Shown here: one piece after another, positions 55,486 through 63,527 of the stretch
Numbering within the stretch: the stretch's first letter is position 1
How the letters are laid out: each line of letters begins with the position of its first letter
From: DATCJA01 sp963814955
Lineage (GTDB): Bacteria > Acidobacteriota > Vicinamibacteria > Vicinamibacterales > UBA2999
Direction of reading: 5' to 3'
DNA: 64,000 bases
Assembly (NCBI GenBank): GCA_963814955.1
Contig: CAWFEX010000011.1
Span: forward strand, 1-64,000
Notes under the pieces: model-generated
Database searches by the model: none
Told to the model about the DNA's origin: nothing
What the model saw: only the letters and a program-made list of their open reading frames with translations
Program-made: the position numbers and the translations under genes

Positions 55486-56226
55486 ATGAGAGTCCGCGAT
55501 GTCGCGATTCTGCTTGCAGTCGGGGCCGCGCTCGTCATGTCTGTCGATACGTTCGCGCAGGCGCCTATCGAAAAGAATCTGGGCCGGCCCGGCCGAAAGG
55601 GTCCGGCGCCGCCGCCCGGGCAGCCCGACTTCATGGAGTTCAACTGGATTGCCGGCGGCGGTCCGACTGCCTGGAACGATTACGAGCTGACGCCTGAGGG
55701 CAAGAAGCGGCTCGACGCGTACGACTTCAAGACCGACGACCCGTCGTACAAATGCGTCGGTTCGAGCTGGACGCGGATCTACTTGAACCCGAACGTGCTG
55801 ATTCACTTCACGCAGGGCACAGACTTCGTGCGGATGCAGGACCAGTGGATGGACATCGATCGACGGATTCCGCTGTCGAGTCCAGATGCCGCCAACCCGA
55901 AACGCGTGACGATCAAGGGGCATCCCGCGCTCGGTGCCTCAGCCGCATGGTACGAGGGCGAGACGCTGGTCATCGACACGGTCGATTTCGCGCCGGGGTA
56001 TGTCTCGACGATCGCCGAACGGGCAGGACTGCCGCAAAGCCGCCGCATGCACACGGTCGAGCGGCTGCGCCGGAACGGCGAGGTGCTCGAGATCGAGACC
56101 ACGCATCTCGATCCCGCCAATTACCGCACGCCGGTCATCACGACGATCGCGTATCGGAGGACCGACTGGGACCTGATGGATAACGGGTGCGATCCGAAGG
56201 AAGCATCGGTCGTCTCACCTCGCTAG
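55486..56226 (+). CDS. Secreted protein of the GDTLVVD family
   Basis: A 246-residue paralog: signal peptide (VAILLAVGAALVMSVDTFAQ), then ELTPEGKKRLDAYDFKTDDP, SYKCVGSSWTRIYLNPNVLI, AAWYEGETLVIDTVDFAPGY and EIETTHLDPANYRTPVITTI, ending MDNGCDPKEASV. It lies 47 bp before a DUF6152 gene on the same strand. The same two families pair at 15.6–17.0 kb in reversed order. Followed by sulfite dehydrogenase genes, so it may belong to a periplasmic oxidation system. Confidence 0.85.
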   Translation: MRVRDVAILLAVGAALVMSVDTFAQAPIEKNLGRPGRKGPAPPPGQPDFMEFNWIAGGGPTAWNDYELTPEGKKRLDAYDFKTDDPSYKCVGSSWTRIYLNPNVLIHFTQGTDFVRMQDQWMDIDRRIPLSSPDAANPKRVTIKGHPALGASAAWYEGETLVIDTVDFAPGYVSTIAERAGLPQSRRMHTVERLRRNGEVLEIETTHLDPANYRTPVITTIAYRRTDWDLMDNGCDPKEASVVSPR

Positions 56227-56256
56227 GTGGTAGGTGGTGGGTACCGTCTACCACCT
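56225..56256 (+). promoter_or_regulatory. Intercistronic stem-loop
   Basis: AGGTGGTAG (56225–56233) pairs with CTACCACCT (56248–56256) around a 14-base loop, starting in the stop codon of the upstream gene and ending 18 bases before the next ATG. No T-tract; probably an mRNA stability or partial-attenuation element inside the operon. Confidence 0.6.
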
Positions 56257-56273
56257 TGTCAGGAGGATAGGGC

Positions 56274-56684
56274 ATGCGTCTCACGGCTGTTCTCGTGGCT
56301 CAGGCGTTGGTTGTGCTCATGATCTCCGTGGCGAATGCGCATCATTCGACGGTGGTCAACTTCGATTCGTCGCGGGAGATCACCGTCGGCGGCATGATTA
56401 CCGAGATCCGCTGGCTCAACCCGCATTCCCGGTTCAGGCTCGACGTGAAGAACGCGGACGGCCGAATCGAAGAATGGCTCGTCGAGATGGGTGCGGCCAA
56501 TACCATGAAGCGCGCGGGGTTTCCAACCGATCGGTTTGCCGTCGGCGACCCGCTGACCGTGATCGGCGCCGCCGGCCGTCGCGATCGCGCGGTCCTGCTT
56601 CGCGAGGTCATCCTGAAGGACGGCACCCATCTCACGCCCGACATGCGCCCGCGCACACCCGGCCGGGAAGTGAGCGGCGGCTGA
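56274..56684 (+). CDS. DUF6152 family secreted protein
   Basis: A 136-residue protein. Signal (LVAQALVVLMISVANA) ends at HHSTVVNFD, the family's His-His start. Then ITVGGMITEIRWLNPHSRFR, LDVKNADGRIEEWLVEMGAA and FAVGDPLTVIGAAGRRDRAV. Paralog of the protein at 16581. AGGAGG eight bases before the ATG. Confidence 0.88.
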   Translation: MRLTAVLVAQALVVLMISVANAHHSTVVNFDSSREITVGGMITEIRWLNPHSRFRLDVKNADGRIEEWLVEMGAANTMKRAGFPTDRFAVGDPLTVIGAAGRRDRAVLLREVILKDGTHLTPDMRPRTPGREVSGG

Positions 56685-56944
56685 ATGATGTCCTTGCCAA
56701 TACGCAGCTGAAGCGTGCGCGCTACGATTGCTCGTTGCCCGAAATCTCCTCGGTGAATGCGCCTCTCTGCTCGAGGTATGCCCGCAACTAGGGTTCGAAC
56801 ACAGTTTAGGACCGTGATGGCCGCAGCGGCTTGGCAGCTGCCGCGCGTAAAGACCAGGGATCGCGCCACATTTGAGGAGATCGGCGTATACTTTCGACCG
56901 CGGGGAATGATTTCCTGGTGGCCTCATCTGTGAAGGAGAGACCG

Positions 56945-58219
56945 ATGGGTTCGAAACGACCTGATCGAAGAAGTTTCCTGAAGAGCGGCGCTGCGTTGGC
57001 GGGTGGGTTGACCGCGGGAGCGGTAGCGCCCCTGGCGGCCGGCCAGACGCCAGCCGCCGGCCACGCGCCGGCACCCGATCATCCGATGATCAAGGGCAGC
57101 AAGGAGCTGATCGCCTACGGCGATCGCTCGCGTTTCGTGACGTCGGTACGCATAGCCCACCCGGTGGGCGGCAGGCCGTCGCCCGATGCGTTCGGGAAAG
57201 TGTTTCACGTGGCCGCGCCGCTTCAGGATTCGGTTGGGGTGATCACGCCATCCTCGCTCCACTACGTGGCGACGACGCGCGGCTCCTTCATGCCGGATAT
57301 CGATCCGAAGCAGCACACTCTGATGATTCACGGCCTGGTGGACCGGCCGCTGACCTTCACCATGGAGGACTTGAAGCGCCTCCCGTCAGTTACCCGGTTG
57401 CATTTCATCGAGTGCGCGGGAAACCGGCACAATGCGCGGCAGACGAACGTCCAGGAAACGCACGGGATGGCGAGTTGCGCCGAATGGACCGGCGTGCTGC
57501 TTTCGACGTTGCTCAAGGAGTGCGGCGTGAAAGGCAGCGCGACCTGGTTCGTTGCGGAAGGTGCGGAGGAAGTGAAAGGTGCGTCGAGCATGCCGGTTGC
57601 CAAGGCCATGGACGATGTGATCGTGGCCTACGGTATGAACGGCGAACCGGTGCGGCCTCAGAACGGGTTTCCGCTGCGGCTGCTCGTGCCCGGCTTCGAA
57701 GGAATTTTCTCAACCAAGTATCTGCGGCGTATCAAGCTCGTCGATCGGTATTACCTGAACTACAACGACTTCGGGCATCTCGATGAGAACCCAAAAGTCG
57801 CTGCGCTCGACTATCAGATCGGACCGAAATCGGTCATCACGTATCCGTCCGGGGGACAACAGCTGGCCGGCCCCGGGTTCTACGAGATCAGCGGCCTGGC
57901 CTGGTCCGGTGGGGGAACGATCAAGCTCGTCGAGGTCTCCACCGATGGCGGCCGAAAGTGGAACCGTGCCGAGATCAAGGGGACGCCGCAGCGGATGGCG
58001 TTTACCCGGTTCGGCTATGGGTGGAATTGGGACGGAAACGAGACGGAGATCCTTTCGCGCTGCACCGACGAGATCGGGCAAGCGCAACCGACGCGAGAGC
58101 AGGTCGCCAAGTACTGGAACGTGCCTTTTGAGCGAAATTACAGAGTGCCCGGGCTGGACAACAGCGTTATGCCGTGGAGGATCGCCAGGGATGGGAGCGT
58201 GAAAAATGGGCTTGCTTAG
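56945..58219 (+). CDS. Periplasmic sulfite dehydrogenase catalytic subunit (SoxC/SorA-type molybdoenzyme)
   Basis: A 424-residue protein with a Tat signal (RRSFLKSGAALAGGLTAGAV). The molybdopterin domain has VTRLHFIECAGNRHNARQTN (Cys ligand within the ECAGN motif), SCAEWTGVLLSTLLKECGVK and GFPLRLLVPGFEGIFSTKYL. The C-terminal Mo-co dimerisation domain has GFYEISGLAWSGGGTIKLVE and STDGGRKWNRAEIKG. It oxidises sulfite, or a sulfur intermediate, in the periplasm and passes electrons to the cytochrome encoded next. ATG 56945 after GGAGA. The downstream gene overlaps by 14 bp. Confidence 0.92.
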   Translation: MGSKRPDRRSFLKSGAALAGGLTAGAVAPLAAGQTPAAGHAPAPDHPMIKGSKELIAYGDRSRFVTSVRIAHPVGGRPSPDAFGKVFHVAAPLQDSVGVITPSSLHYVATTRGSFMPDIDPKQHTLMIHGLVDRPLTFTMEDLKRLPSVTRLHFIECAGNRHNARQTNVQETHGMASCAEWTGVLLSTLLKECGVKGSATWFVAEGAEEVKGASSMPVAKAMDDVIVAYGMNGEPVRPQNGFPLRLLVPGFEGIFSTKYLRRIKLVDRYYLNYNDFGHLDENPKVAALDYQIGPKSVITYPSGGQQLAGPGFYEISGLAWSGGGTIKLVEVSTDGGRKWNRAEIKGTPQRMAFTRFGYGWNWDGNETEILSRCTDEIGQAQPTREQVAKYWNVPFERNYRVPGLDNSVMPWRIARDGSVKNGLA

Positions 58220-58766
58220 GGTTCTCCCGTTTCTCTTGCTCATGGGCGCCTCCGTGCTGGCGCAGGCGCCTACCTACGGCGTGGGCCGCACGCCGAGCGC
58301 AGAGGAAATCCGTGCCTTGGATATCTCCATCGGTCCAACCGGAGTGGAACTTCCTCCTGGACGCGGAAGCGCCAAGGAAGGTGCGGAGCTCTATAAGCAG
58401 AAGGGGTGCGCCGTCTGCCATGGTGCAGTGGGCATGGGCGGCCCGGCTCCCGCGTTGAAATCGAAAGCCGGCCCGGAGGTTCCCATCTGGGAACGGGAGC
58501 GCATACTGCCGCTCCGCTCGCCGTTTGCGACGACGGTGTGGGATTACATCAATCGCGGCATGCCTCTCGGTAAGGAGGGGACGCTCACCTCCGATGAGGT
58601 GTACGCGCTGACAGCCTATCTGCTCTTCATCAACCAGGTCATTCCGGAGGGCGAGGTACTCGACGCTCAAAATCTGCCGAAGATCAAGATGCCCATCGGC
58701 GACGATTACGCCCGCCTGCCGGATTGGAAGCCCAAAACGCGAAGGCTCCAAGGTTACCCTTACTAG
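58206..58766 (+). CDS. Cytochrome c subunit of sulfite dehydrogenase (SoxD/SorB-like)
   Basis: A 186-residue protein with a signal peptide (LPFLLLMGASVLAQAP) and one heme site CAVCHG (about residues 73–78). The axial Met is likely in RGMPLGKEGTL; the C-terminus NLPKIKMPIGDDYARLPDWK is typical of SoxD-like cytochromes. It accepts electrons from the molybdoenzyme whose stop it overlaps. A strong terminator follows at 58789. Confidence 0.9.
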   Translation: MGLLRVLPFLLLMGASVLAQAPTYGVGRTPSAEEIRALDISIGPTGVELPPGRGSAKEGAELYKQKGCAVCHGAVGMGGPAPALKSKAGPEVPIWERERILPLRSPFATTVWDYINRGMPLGKEGTLTSDEVYALTAYLLFINQVIPEGEVLDAQNLPKIKMPIGDDYARLPDWKPKTRRLQGYPY

Positions 58767-58788
58767 AGCCGGTTTGATGACTCACGCA

Positions 58789-58811
58789 GGGCGCGGCTTA
58801 ACGCCGCGCCC
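58789..58811. terminator. Bidirectional hairpin between convergent genes
   Basis: GGGCGCGGC (58789–58797), loop TTAAC, GCCGCGCCC (58803–58811): a perfect 9-bp stem after the cytochrome gene, with CATTTT on the plus side. It also lies just past the stop (58817) of the opposing small membrane gene. Confidence 0.8.
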
Positions 58812-58816
58812 TCCGT

Positions 58817-59068
58817 TCATTTTCGATACAACCAATAGCCGGTGCCGGACGCCACAAACGCGCCGATTCCGAGCGCGAATAAGGTGGCGAAGTCGCGGCC
58901 ACTGACGTACGTGAAGCTTCCAAGGTTATTGATCGGATAAACGCGGCCGCGATCTGGTTCCGCCGCGCGCGGTCGAGTAGCCGAGTAATGGAGGAAGAGC
59001 GCACAAAAGGCCAGCCACGCCGCAAGCCCCGCCGCCATCAAGGTTGAACCAAGCGTCTTTCGCGACAT
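58817..59068 (-). CDS. Small two-helix membrane protein
   Basis: Eighty-three residues: helix one LMAAGLAAWLAFCALFLHYS, a periplasmic loop (RPRAAEPDRGRVYPINNLGS) and helix two FATLFALGIGAFVASGTGYW ending YRK. No family recognised. Its start is 3 bp from the HD gene's stop (59072), so they form an operon. Confidence 0.7.
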   Translation of the reverse strand: MSRKTLGSTLMAAGLAAWLAFCALFLHYSATRPRAAEPDRGRVYPINNLGSFTYVSGRDFATLFALGIGAFVASGTGYWLYRK

Positions 59069-59071
59069 GGA

Positions 59072-59728
59072 TTAATCCCTCGCGGGTGTGGGCGTCGCCC
59101 CCACGAGCTCCTCCAGAGCGCTGACCTCCCGGTCTAATGCCTCCACGAGCACCGCGAGCCGCGAGTCGTGCACCTCTTCGATGCGCTTCGCGAAGGCGAT
59201 GACGAGCCCGCGGTAGTAACCGAGTGTGCCATCCCGTCCTGCCTCCGGATTGAAGCGGTCCCACAAGGCGTCACCTGTCGTCCGGTAGTCGCGTTCGAGG
59301 GCGTGAACGTTATGCAGCTTGTCAGCCATCGAGACAAGGAGCACGGACGCGCTCTCGTGCGCGACTCGGGCCACGTATTGCTGTTTGCGAATTCTCCAGG
59401 GCGGCTTCGGATCGGCGTCGGCGTCGGTGCAGCCCTCCACGATTGTCAGTACTCGCTCCCCGAACTTCAGGCGAATCCAGGCTCGGACCACATTTGCTTT
59501 GTCAGGTCCGAGGGCGGCGGGAGCGTCTTCGATTGCGTCGTGCAGAAGCGCGGCGATCGCTTCGTCTTCATCGGCGCCATATTCGAGCGCGAGTGATGCC
59601 ACGCCGAGCAGGTGGGCCACATAGGGGACTGTGGTGGCCTTCCGACGCTGCTCGGCATGGATTGTTGCCGCGCACGAGAAACCTTGGGAAAACCGGGTGC
59701 CGAGCTGCGGAGCGACGGGGTTGTTCAT
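59072..59728 (-). CDS. HD-domain phosphohydrolase (SpoT-HD-like)
   Basis: A 218-residue soluble protein. FSCAATIHAEQRRKATTVPY is the opening of RelA/SpoT-type HD domains, AIAALLHDAIED carries the catalytic His-Asp and following Glu-Asp, and VSMADKLHNVHALERDYRTT carries the later Asp with the ADKLHN signature. The synthetase domain is absent, so it resembles small alarmone hydrolases (Mesh1/SAH-type), hydrolysing (p)ppGpp or a related nucleotide. Operon with the small membrane gene downstream. Confidence 0.85.
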   Translation of the reverse strand: MNNPVAPQLGTRFSQGFSCAATIHAEQRRKATTVPYVAHLLGVASLALEYGADEDEAIAALLHDAIEDAPAALGPDKANVVRAWIRLKFGERVLTIVEGCTDADADPKPPWRIRKQQYVARVAHESASVLLVSMADKLHNVHALERDYRTTGDALWDRFNPEAGRDGTLGYYRGLVIAFAKRIEEVHDSRLAVLVEALDREVSALEELVGATPTPARD

Positions 59729-59814
59729 GCTGTCATCCTGGGAACGGTCCGACACACTCTAACGGGTTGCCGTAGTGCGTAACCAGGGGATTGGAATACG
59801 CGGGGCCGGTCCGA

Positions 59815-59843
59815 TTGACATACATAGAACCGCAATGTATAAC
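59815..59843 (+). promoter_or_regulatory. Sigma70-type promoter with overlapping inverted repeat, padR
   Basis: TTGACA (59815–59820), 17-bp spacer, TATAAC (59838–59843). Within it ATACAT (59820–59825) and ATGTAT (59835–59840) form an inverted repeat, a plausible PadR-family operator that would block polymerase. ATG at 59854 leaves about four bases of leader. Confidence 0.8.
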
Positions 59844-59853
59844 GAGTCTACGT

Positions 59854-60192
59854 ATGGAGCTCGGAAAGGACCTGGTTGCCGCTTCCGCCACGCCTCTCGT
59901 GCTGGCGATTCTCGCCGAGGGTGACAGCTACGGCTACGCCATCATCAAGCGTGTAACCGAGCTGTCAGGTGGCCATCTCCAGTGGACCGACGGGATGCTC
60001 TATCCGGTCCTGCACAGGCTCGAACGGCAAGGTTATGTCGTGGCGAAATGGCGCGCGTCCGACATCGGCCGCCGGCGAAAGTACTACCGCATCACCAAGG
60101 AGGGTAGGGTTCAACTCGAGGCGCAGCGGAAGCAGTGGCAGGTCGTAGACGACACCCTCAGGGGCATCTGGCTGAGAGTGCGAACGGCATGA
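59854..60192 (+). CDS. PadR-family transcriptional regulator
   Basis: A 112-residue winged-helix regulator: LAILAEGDSYGYAIIKRVTE, WTDGMLYPVLHRLERQGYVV and RRRKYYRITKEGRVQLEAQR (wing), with a short C-terminal dimer helix. PadR proteins repress the operon they head. Here the partner is a permease-prefix/DUF4153 membrane protein whose ATG overlaps this stop (ATGA). The promoter carries an inverted repeat where a dimer would bind, so autorepression is likely. Confidence 0.92.
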   Translation: MELGKDLVAASATPLVLAILAEGDSYGYAIIKRVTELSGGHLQWTDGMLYPVLHRLERQGYVVAKWRASDIGRRRKYYRITKEGRVQLEAQRKQWQVVDDTLRGIWLRVRTA

Positions 60193-61569
60193 CGACCCCC
60201 GCCGATCACCCACCGCTCGAGGAGCAGATCACGCAATGGCGGGGCTACCTGCGTCGGCGTCGGGCTATCAACGGCCCCGACGTGGAGGAACTGGAGGGGC
60301 ACCTGCGCGACCAGGTGCTGGTGCTCACCGGTGCTGGCCTGACGACGGACGAGGCTTTCCTGGTGGCGGTCAAGCGCATGGGGAGTCTCGACGCGCTCTC
60401 CCGCGAGTTCGCACGCGAGCACTCCGAGCGGCTGTGGAAGCAATTGGTCATCGCTTCCGACGCGGCCGATGAGACGGGGACGAACACACGCGCGGAGACA
60501 CTGGTCGGTACTGAGCCTCGCCGTCGCCGCCGCCTTGGCCGTCAAGGTGCCCGCGCTGTTCGGTGTTCACCTCAGCCCTGATGAGGAACTGCCGCCGTTC
60601 TACGCCAGGAACGCCAGCTTGTTCGTCTTCCCGCTGCTCACCGTCTACTTCGTGTGGAAGCGCAAGTCGGGCCTTGCAGGCGGCCTCTGGCTCGCGCTGC
60701 TCTTCGCGGCCGGGGCACTTTTCGCCAACGTGTTCCCATTCCGGACGGGCAGCGACACTGAAGTGCTGACCGTTCTGCATCTGCCAATCGCGCTGTGGCT
60801 GGCCGTCGGTGTCGCCTACGTCGGAGGCCGCTGGTTCGCTGACGGGGGACGCATGAACTTCGTCCGGTTCTCGGGCGAGCTGGCAATCTACTACGTGCTC
60901 ATCGCGCTCGGCGGGGGCGTCCTCACCGGCTTTACGTTCATGATGTTCGCCGCCATCGGAATGAACGCCGAATGGTTCGTAGGACCCTGGCTGATCCCGT
61001 GCGGGGCGGCGGCGGCCGTCATCATCGGATCCTGGCTGGTGGAGGCGAAGCAAAGTGTGATCGAGAACATGGCCCCGGTGCTGACCAGGCTGTTCACGCC
61101 GCTGTTCACTGTTCTACTACTGGTGTTTCTGGCCACGATGGCGTGGACGGGCAGTCCCATCAATGTGGAACGGGAGGTACTCATCGGATTCGATCTGCTG
61201 CTGGTGCTGGTCGTAGGGCTGGTGCTCTACGCCGCTTCCGCGCGCGACCCGCAGGCGCCGCCCGACATCTTCGACCGCCTGCAACTACTGCTGGTCGCGA
61301 GCGCGCTCGTGGTCGATGCGGTGGCGCTCGCGGCGATCGCGACCCGCATCTCGGAGTTTGGCTTTACGCCCAACCGGGTGGCCGCTCTCGGCGAGAATCT
61401 CATTCTGCTCGTCAACCTGGCCTGGTCGGCGTGGCTGTATACGCGGTTCCTGCGTCACCGCGCCTCGTTTGCCGCCCTCGAGCGATGGCAGGTCGCCTAT
61501 CTCCCGGTGTACTCGGCATGGGCGGCGGTGGTGGTTGTCGTGTTCCCGCTCGTGTTCGGCTTCCGTTAA
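60189..61569 (+). pseudogene. PadR-linked permease-prefix plus DUF4153-type membrane protein, one frameshift
   Basis: The N-terminal frame holds the permease-prefix domain: LEEQITQWRGYLRRRRAING, VEELEGHLRDQVLVLTGAGL, AFLVAVKRMGSLDALSREFA. A shift near 60490 leads into about ten helices of a DUF4153-like membrane domain: LSLAVAAALAVKVPALFG, FARNASLFVFPLLTVYF-like YARNASLFVFPLLTVYFVW, LIALGGGVLTGFTFMMF, WFVGPWLIPCGAAAAVIIG and the C-terminus VVVVVFPLVFGFR. Together about 460 residues. Such PadR–prefix pairs are frequent in Acidobacteria; the transported or sensed molecule is not known. Both halves are well preserved, so the indel may be a sequence error. Confidence 0.75.
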
Positions 61570-61590
61570 TACGACGCAGGAGTAATCGAC

Positions 61591-62664
61591 TTATTCGATG
61601 GCGCCCCGTTCTCGCAAGAACGCTATCGTTCTGGTTTCAGAGTGAGACTCGCTCTGAAACCGTAGTGCGTACCCCAGCGGCGTGCATTCGAGGACCTCAT
61701 CCGGCCGCTCGTAGTGTCCCGGGAGTTTCACACGGACGCTGAGGTCGGCGCCACGCGCCACCAACAATTGCGCCATCGGTAACCCTCGATCGCCGAATTG
61801 TGTGACCGCATGGAAGATGGCCGTTTGCCCGCCGACGCCGGCAGCGTCCACGGTGGCGCGCGCGTTGACGTCTGCGCCGCGATCGAGCAACAACCGTGCG
61901 GCTTCAGCAATACCGAACTCCGCGGTCACATGCAGCAAGGTCGCTCCCTGAAGCAGGAGGCGGCGGGCGCCCGTGCTGCCGCAATCCAGTTCAGGAAACC
62001 GCCGGTGCGCCAGCGTTGCATCGGCATCGAGTTGCTTCGCCAGGCGATCGAGCTGGCGGCGGAGCACTTCCAGCACGCCTGGAGCGTTGTACTTTGTCGT
62101 ACCGCCCGCACCGAGGAGCACATCGATACAGGCGCTCAGTCGCTGTGGTGACCGCTCGTAGGTCGCGATGACGTAATCCAGCGCGGTTCCGCGGTATTTT
62201 CGTCGGAGGTTGTCGCAGTTCGGATTCGCGCCGTGAGCCAGGAGCCACTCGAGCGCCACCGGGTCCACCGATTCGCAGGGCGCAAAGATGATGGGGAACT
62301 CTCCGTGCCACTCGGCGTTCACATCCGCACCGCAGGAGACGAGAAGCTCCATCATCGGGACGCGGTCGCCGAGCGCCGCTCTCATTAACGGGCCGTCCCC
62401 GCCCTGATGCACGTCCGAGCCGTTTTCGATCATCCACCTGGCCATCGCCAGCCTCGTCAAACCGGGTGGCTCCCGCGGTACGCGGCATTCGGCAACCCAA
62501 GTGAGGGGACCGTCTTTCCCATAGCCAATCGGCGCGCGGTGAAGGTTCGGATTGCGCGTCATCATCGTCTTGACGCGCTCGATGTCATTGACGTCGATCG
62601 CCTGTTTGAGTTGTCTCATCTCCTCCAGAGATTCGACATGCGCCTCGTGCGGATCAGCCGACAT
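61591..62664 (-). CDS. Ankyrin-repeat protein
   Basis: A 357-residue soluble protein. Ankyrin repeats of the xGxTxLHxAxxxGxxxxxxxLLxxGAD type: PLMRAALGDRVPMMELLVSC, GADVNAEWHGEFPIIFAPCE, LLAHGANPNC, ATLLHVTAEFGIAEAARLLL, DRGADVNARATVDAAGVGGQ and LLVARGADLSVRVKLPG. About seven repeats with a helical N-terminus. Protein–protein interaction scaffold; the partner is unknown. AAAAGGAG lies before ATG 62664. Followed on the same strand by greB. Confidence 0.88.
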   Translation of the reverse strand: MSADPHEAHVESLEEMRQLKQAIDVNDIERVKTMMTRNPNLHRAPIGYGKDGPLTWVAECRVPREPPGLTRLAMARWMIENGSDVHQGGDGPLMRAALGDRVPMMELLVSCGADVNAEWHGEFPIIFAPCESVDPVALEWLLAHGANPNCDNLRRKYRGTALDYVIATYERSPQRLSACIDVLLGAGGTTKYNAPGVLEVLRRQLDRLAKQLDADATLAHRRFPELDCGSTGARRLLLQGATLLHVTAEFGIAEAARLLLDRGADVNARATVDAAGVGGQTAIFHAVTQFGDRGLPMAQLLVARGADLSVRVKLPGHYERPDEVLECTPLGYALRFQSESHSETRTIAFLRERGAIE

Positions 62665-62743
62665 ACCGATCTCCTTTTCATCGAAGCGCCCGAACGGCCA
62701 GGGTGCGACAGAATCGCGCTGACTGCGTGTTCTGGCCAGCCGC

Positions 62744-63385
62744 CTAACCGGAGCGGGGACGTGCCTTCGTCGTGGCCTCGGCCCCAAGCGGTTCGCGGAA
62801 GGACTCTACGGCGATGCGCTCGTAACGCACCTCGAGGATCTGCAGTTGCTCGGTGGTGCCCGGCGCGTGAAGGACCACGCGGTCGCCTGGTCCGGACTTC
62901 ATCAGTGCGCGCGCCAGTGGCGAGATCCAGCTGACGTGGTTGCGATCCAGATCGACTTCGTCGAGGCCGACGATGCTCACCACGCGCTCCGTTCCGGCGG
63001 CGTTGGCGTAGCGCACGGTGGCCCCGAAGAAGACGTGCGTCGCCGCCCGCCCCACTCTCGGGGCTTGCGGGTCCACCACTTCTGCGACCTCGATTCGTTT
63101 CGTGAGAAAACGAATCCGTCGATCGATCTGGCGGAGCCGCCGTTTGCCGTACTGATAGTCTGCGTTTTCGCTGCGATCGCCATTGCTCGCCGCCCAGGCG
63201 ACCACCTCTGTTACCGCCGGCCGCTCCCTGGTGAGCAGAAACCGTAGCTCGTCTCTGAGTCGCTGCAAGCCGCTCGGTGTTATGTAGTTTTTGACTCCCG
63301 CGGGCTGAGCGTGTGCGGCCTCATCCGCGACGTTATCGTCCTCGTCGCCCGTGCCATCGGATTCCTTGGTGAACGCCTTGCTCAT
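62744..63385 (-). CDS. greB: Transcription elongation factor GreB
   Basis: A 213-residue protein. The N-terminal coiled coil (NYITPSGLQRLRDELRFLLT, RRLRQIDRRIRFLTKRIEVA) includes ENADYQYGKRR, the GreB-type tip with acidic residues that enter the RNA polymerase secondary channel. The C-terminal FKBP-like domain has FFGATVRYANAAGTERVVSI, EVDLDRNHVSWISPLARALM and GDRVVLHAPG. It rescues backtracked polymerase by RNA cleavage. The 'DYQYGKR' loop supports GreB over GreA. The N-terminal 30 residues are acidic and extra. ATG 63385. Confidence 0.92.
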   Translation of the reverse strand: MSKAFTKESDGTGDEDDNVADEAAHAQPAGVKNYITPSGLQRLRDELRFLLTRERPAVTEVVAWAASNGDRSENADYQYGKRRLRQIDRRIRFLTKRIEVAEVVDPQAPRVGRAATHVFFGATVRYANAAGTERVVSIVGLDEVDLDRNHVSWISPLARALMKSGPGDRVVLHAPGTTEQLQILEVRYERIAVESFREPLGAEATTKARPRSG

Positions 63386-63512
63386 ACGGCTGCACCAATT
63401 CAATCACGACTCCAGGCGGGGTCTATGTATCCGCCGAAAATTGAGCCATTTGCTCCTTTCGCCAACGGAATCGCGCGAACTTGACACGTGCGGCCCCGGA
63501 CGGGCGCATGTC

Positions 63513-63527
63513 TATAATCTGGGGCTG
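63513..63527 (+). promoter_or_regulatory. TATAAT box 9 nt before ATG
   Basis: TATAAT (63513–63518), nine-base spacer, ATG 63528. It has the same spacing as the TAGAAT boxes before the kinases. TTGACA at 63481 is 26 bp away, too far to be its -35. Confidence 0.6.

Noticed and set aside
63481..63518. TTGACA and TATAAT as one sigma70 promoter
   Set aside because: The spacing is 26 bp, far from 17; only the TATAAT box is kept.
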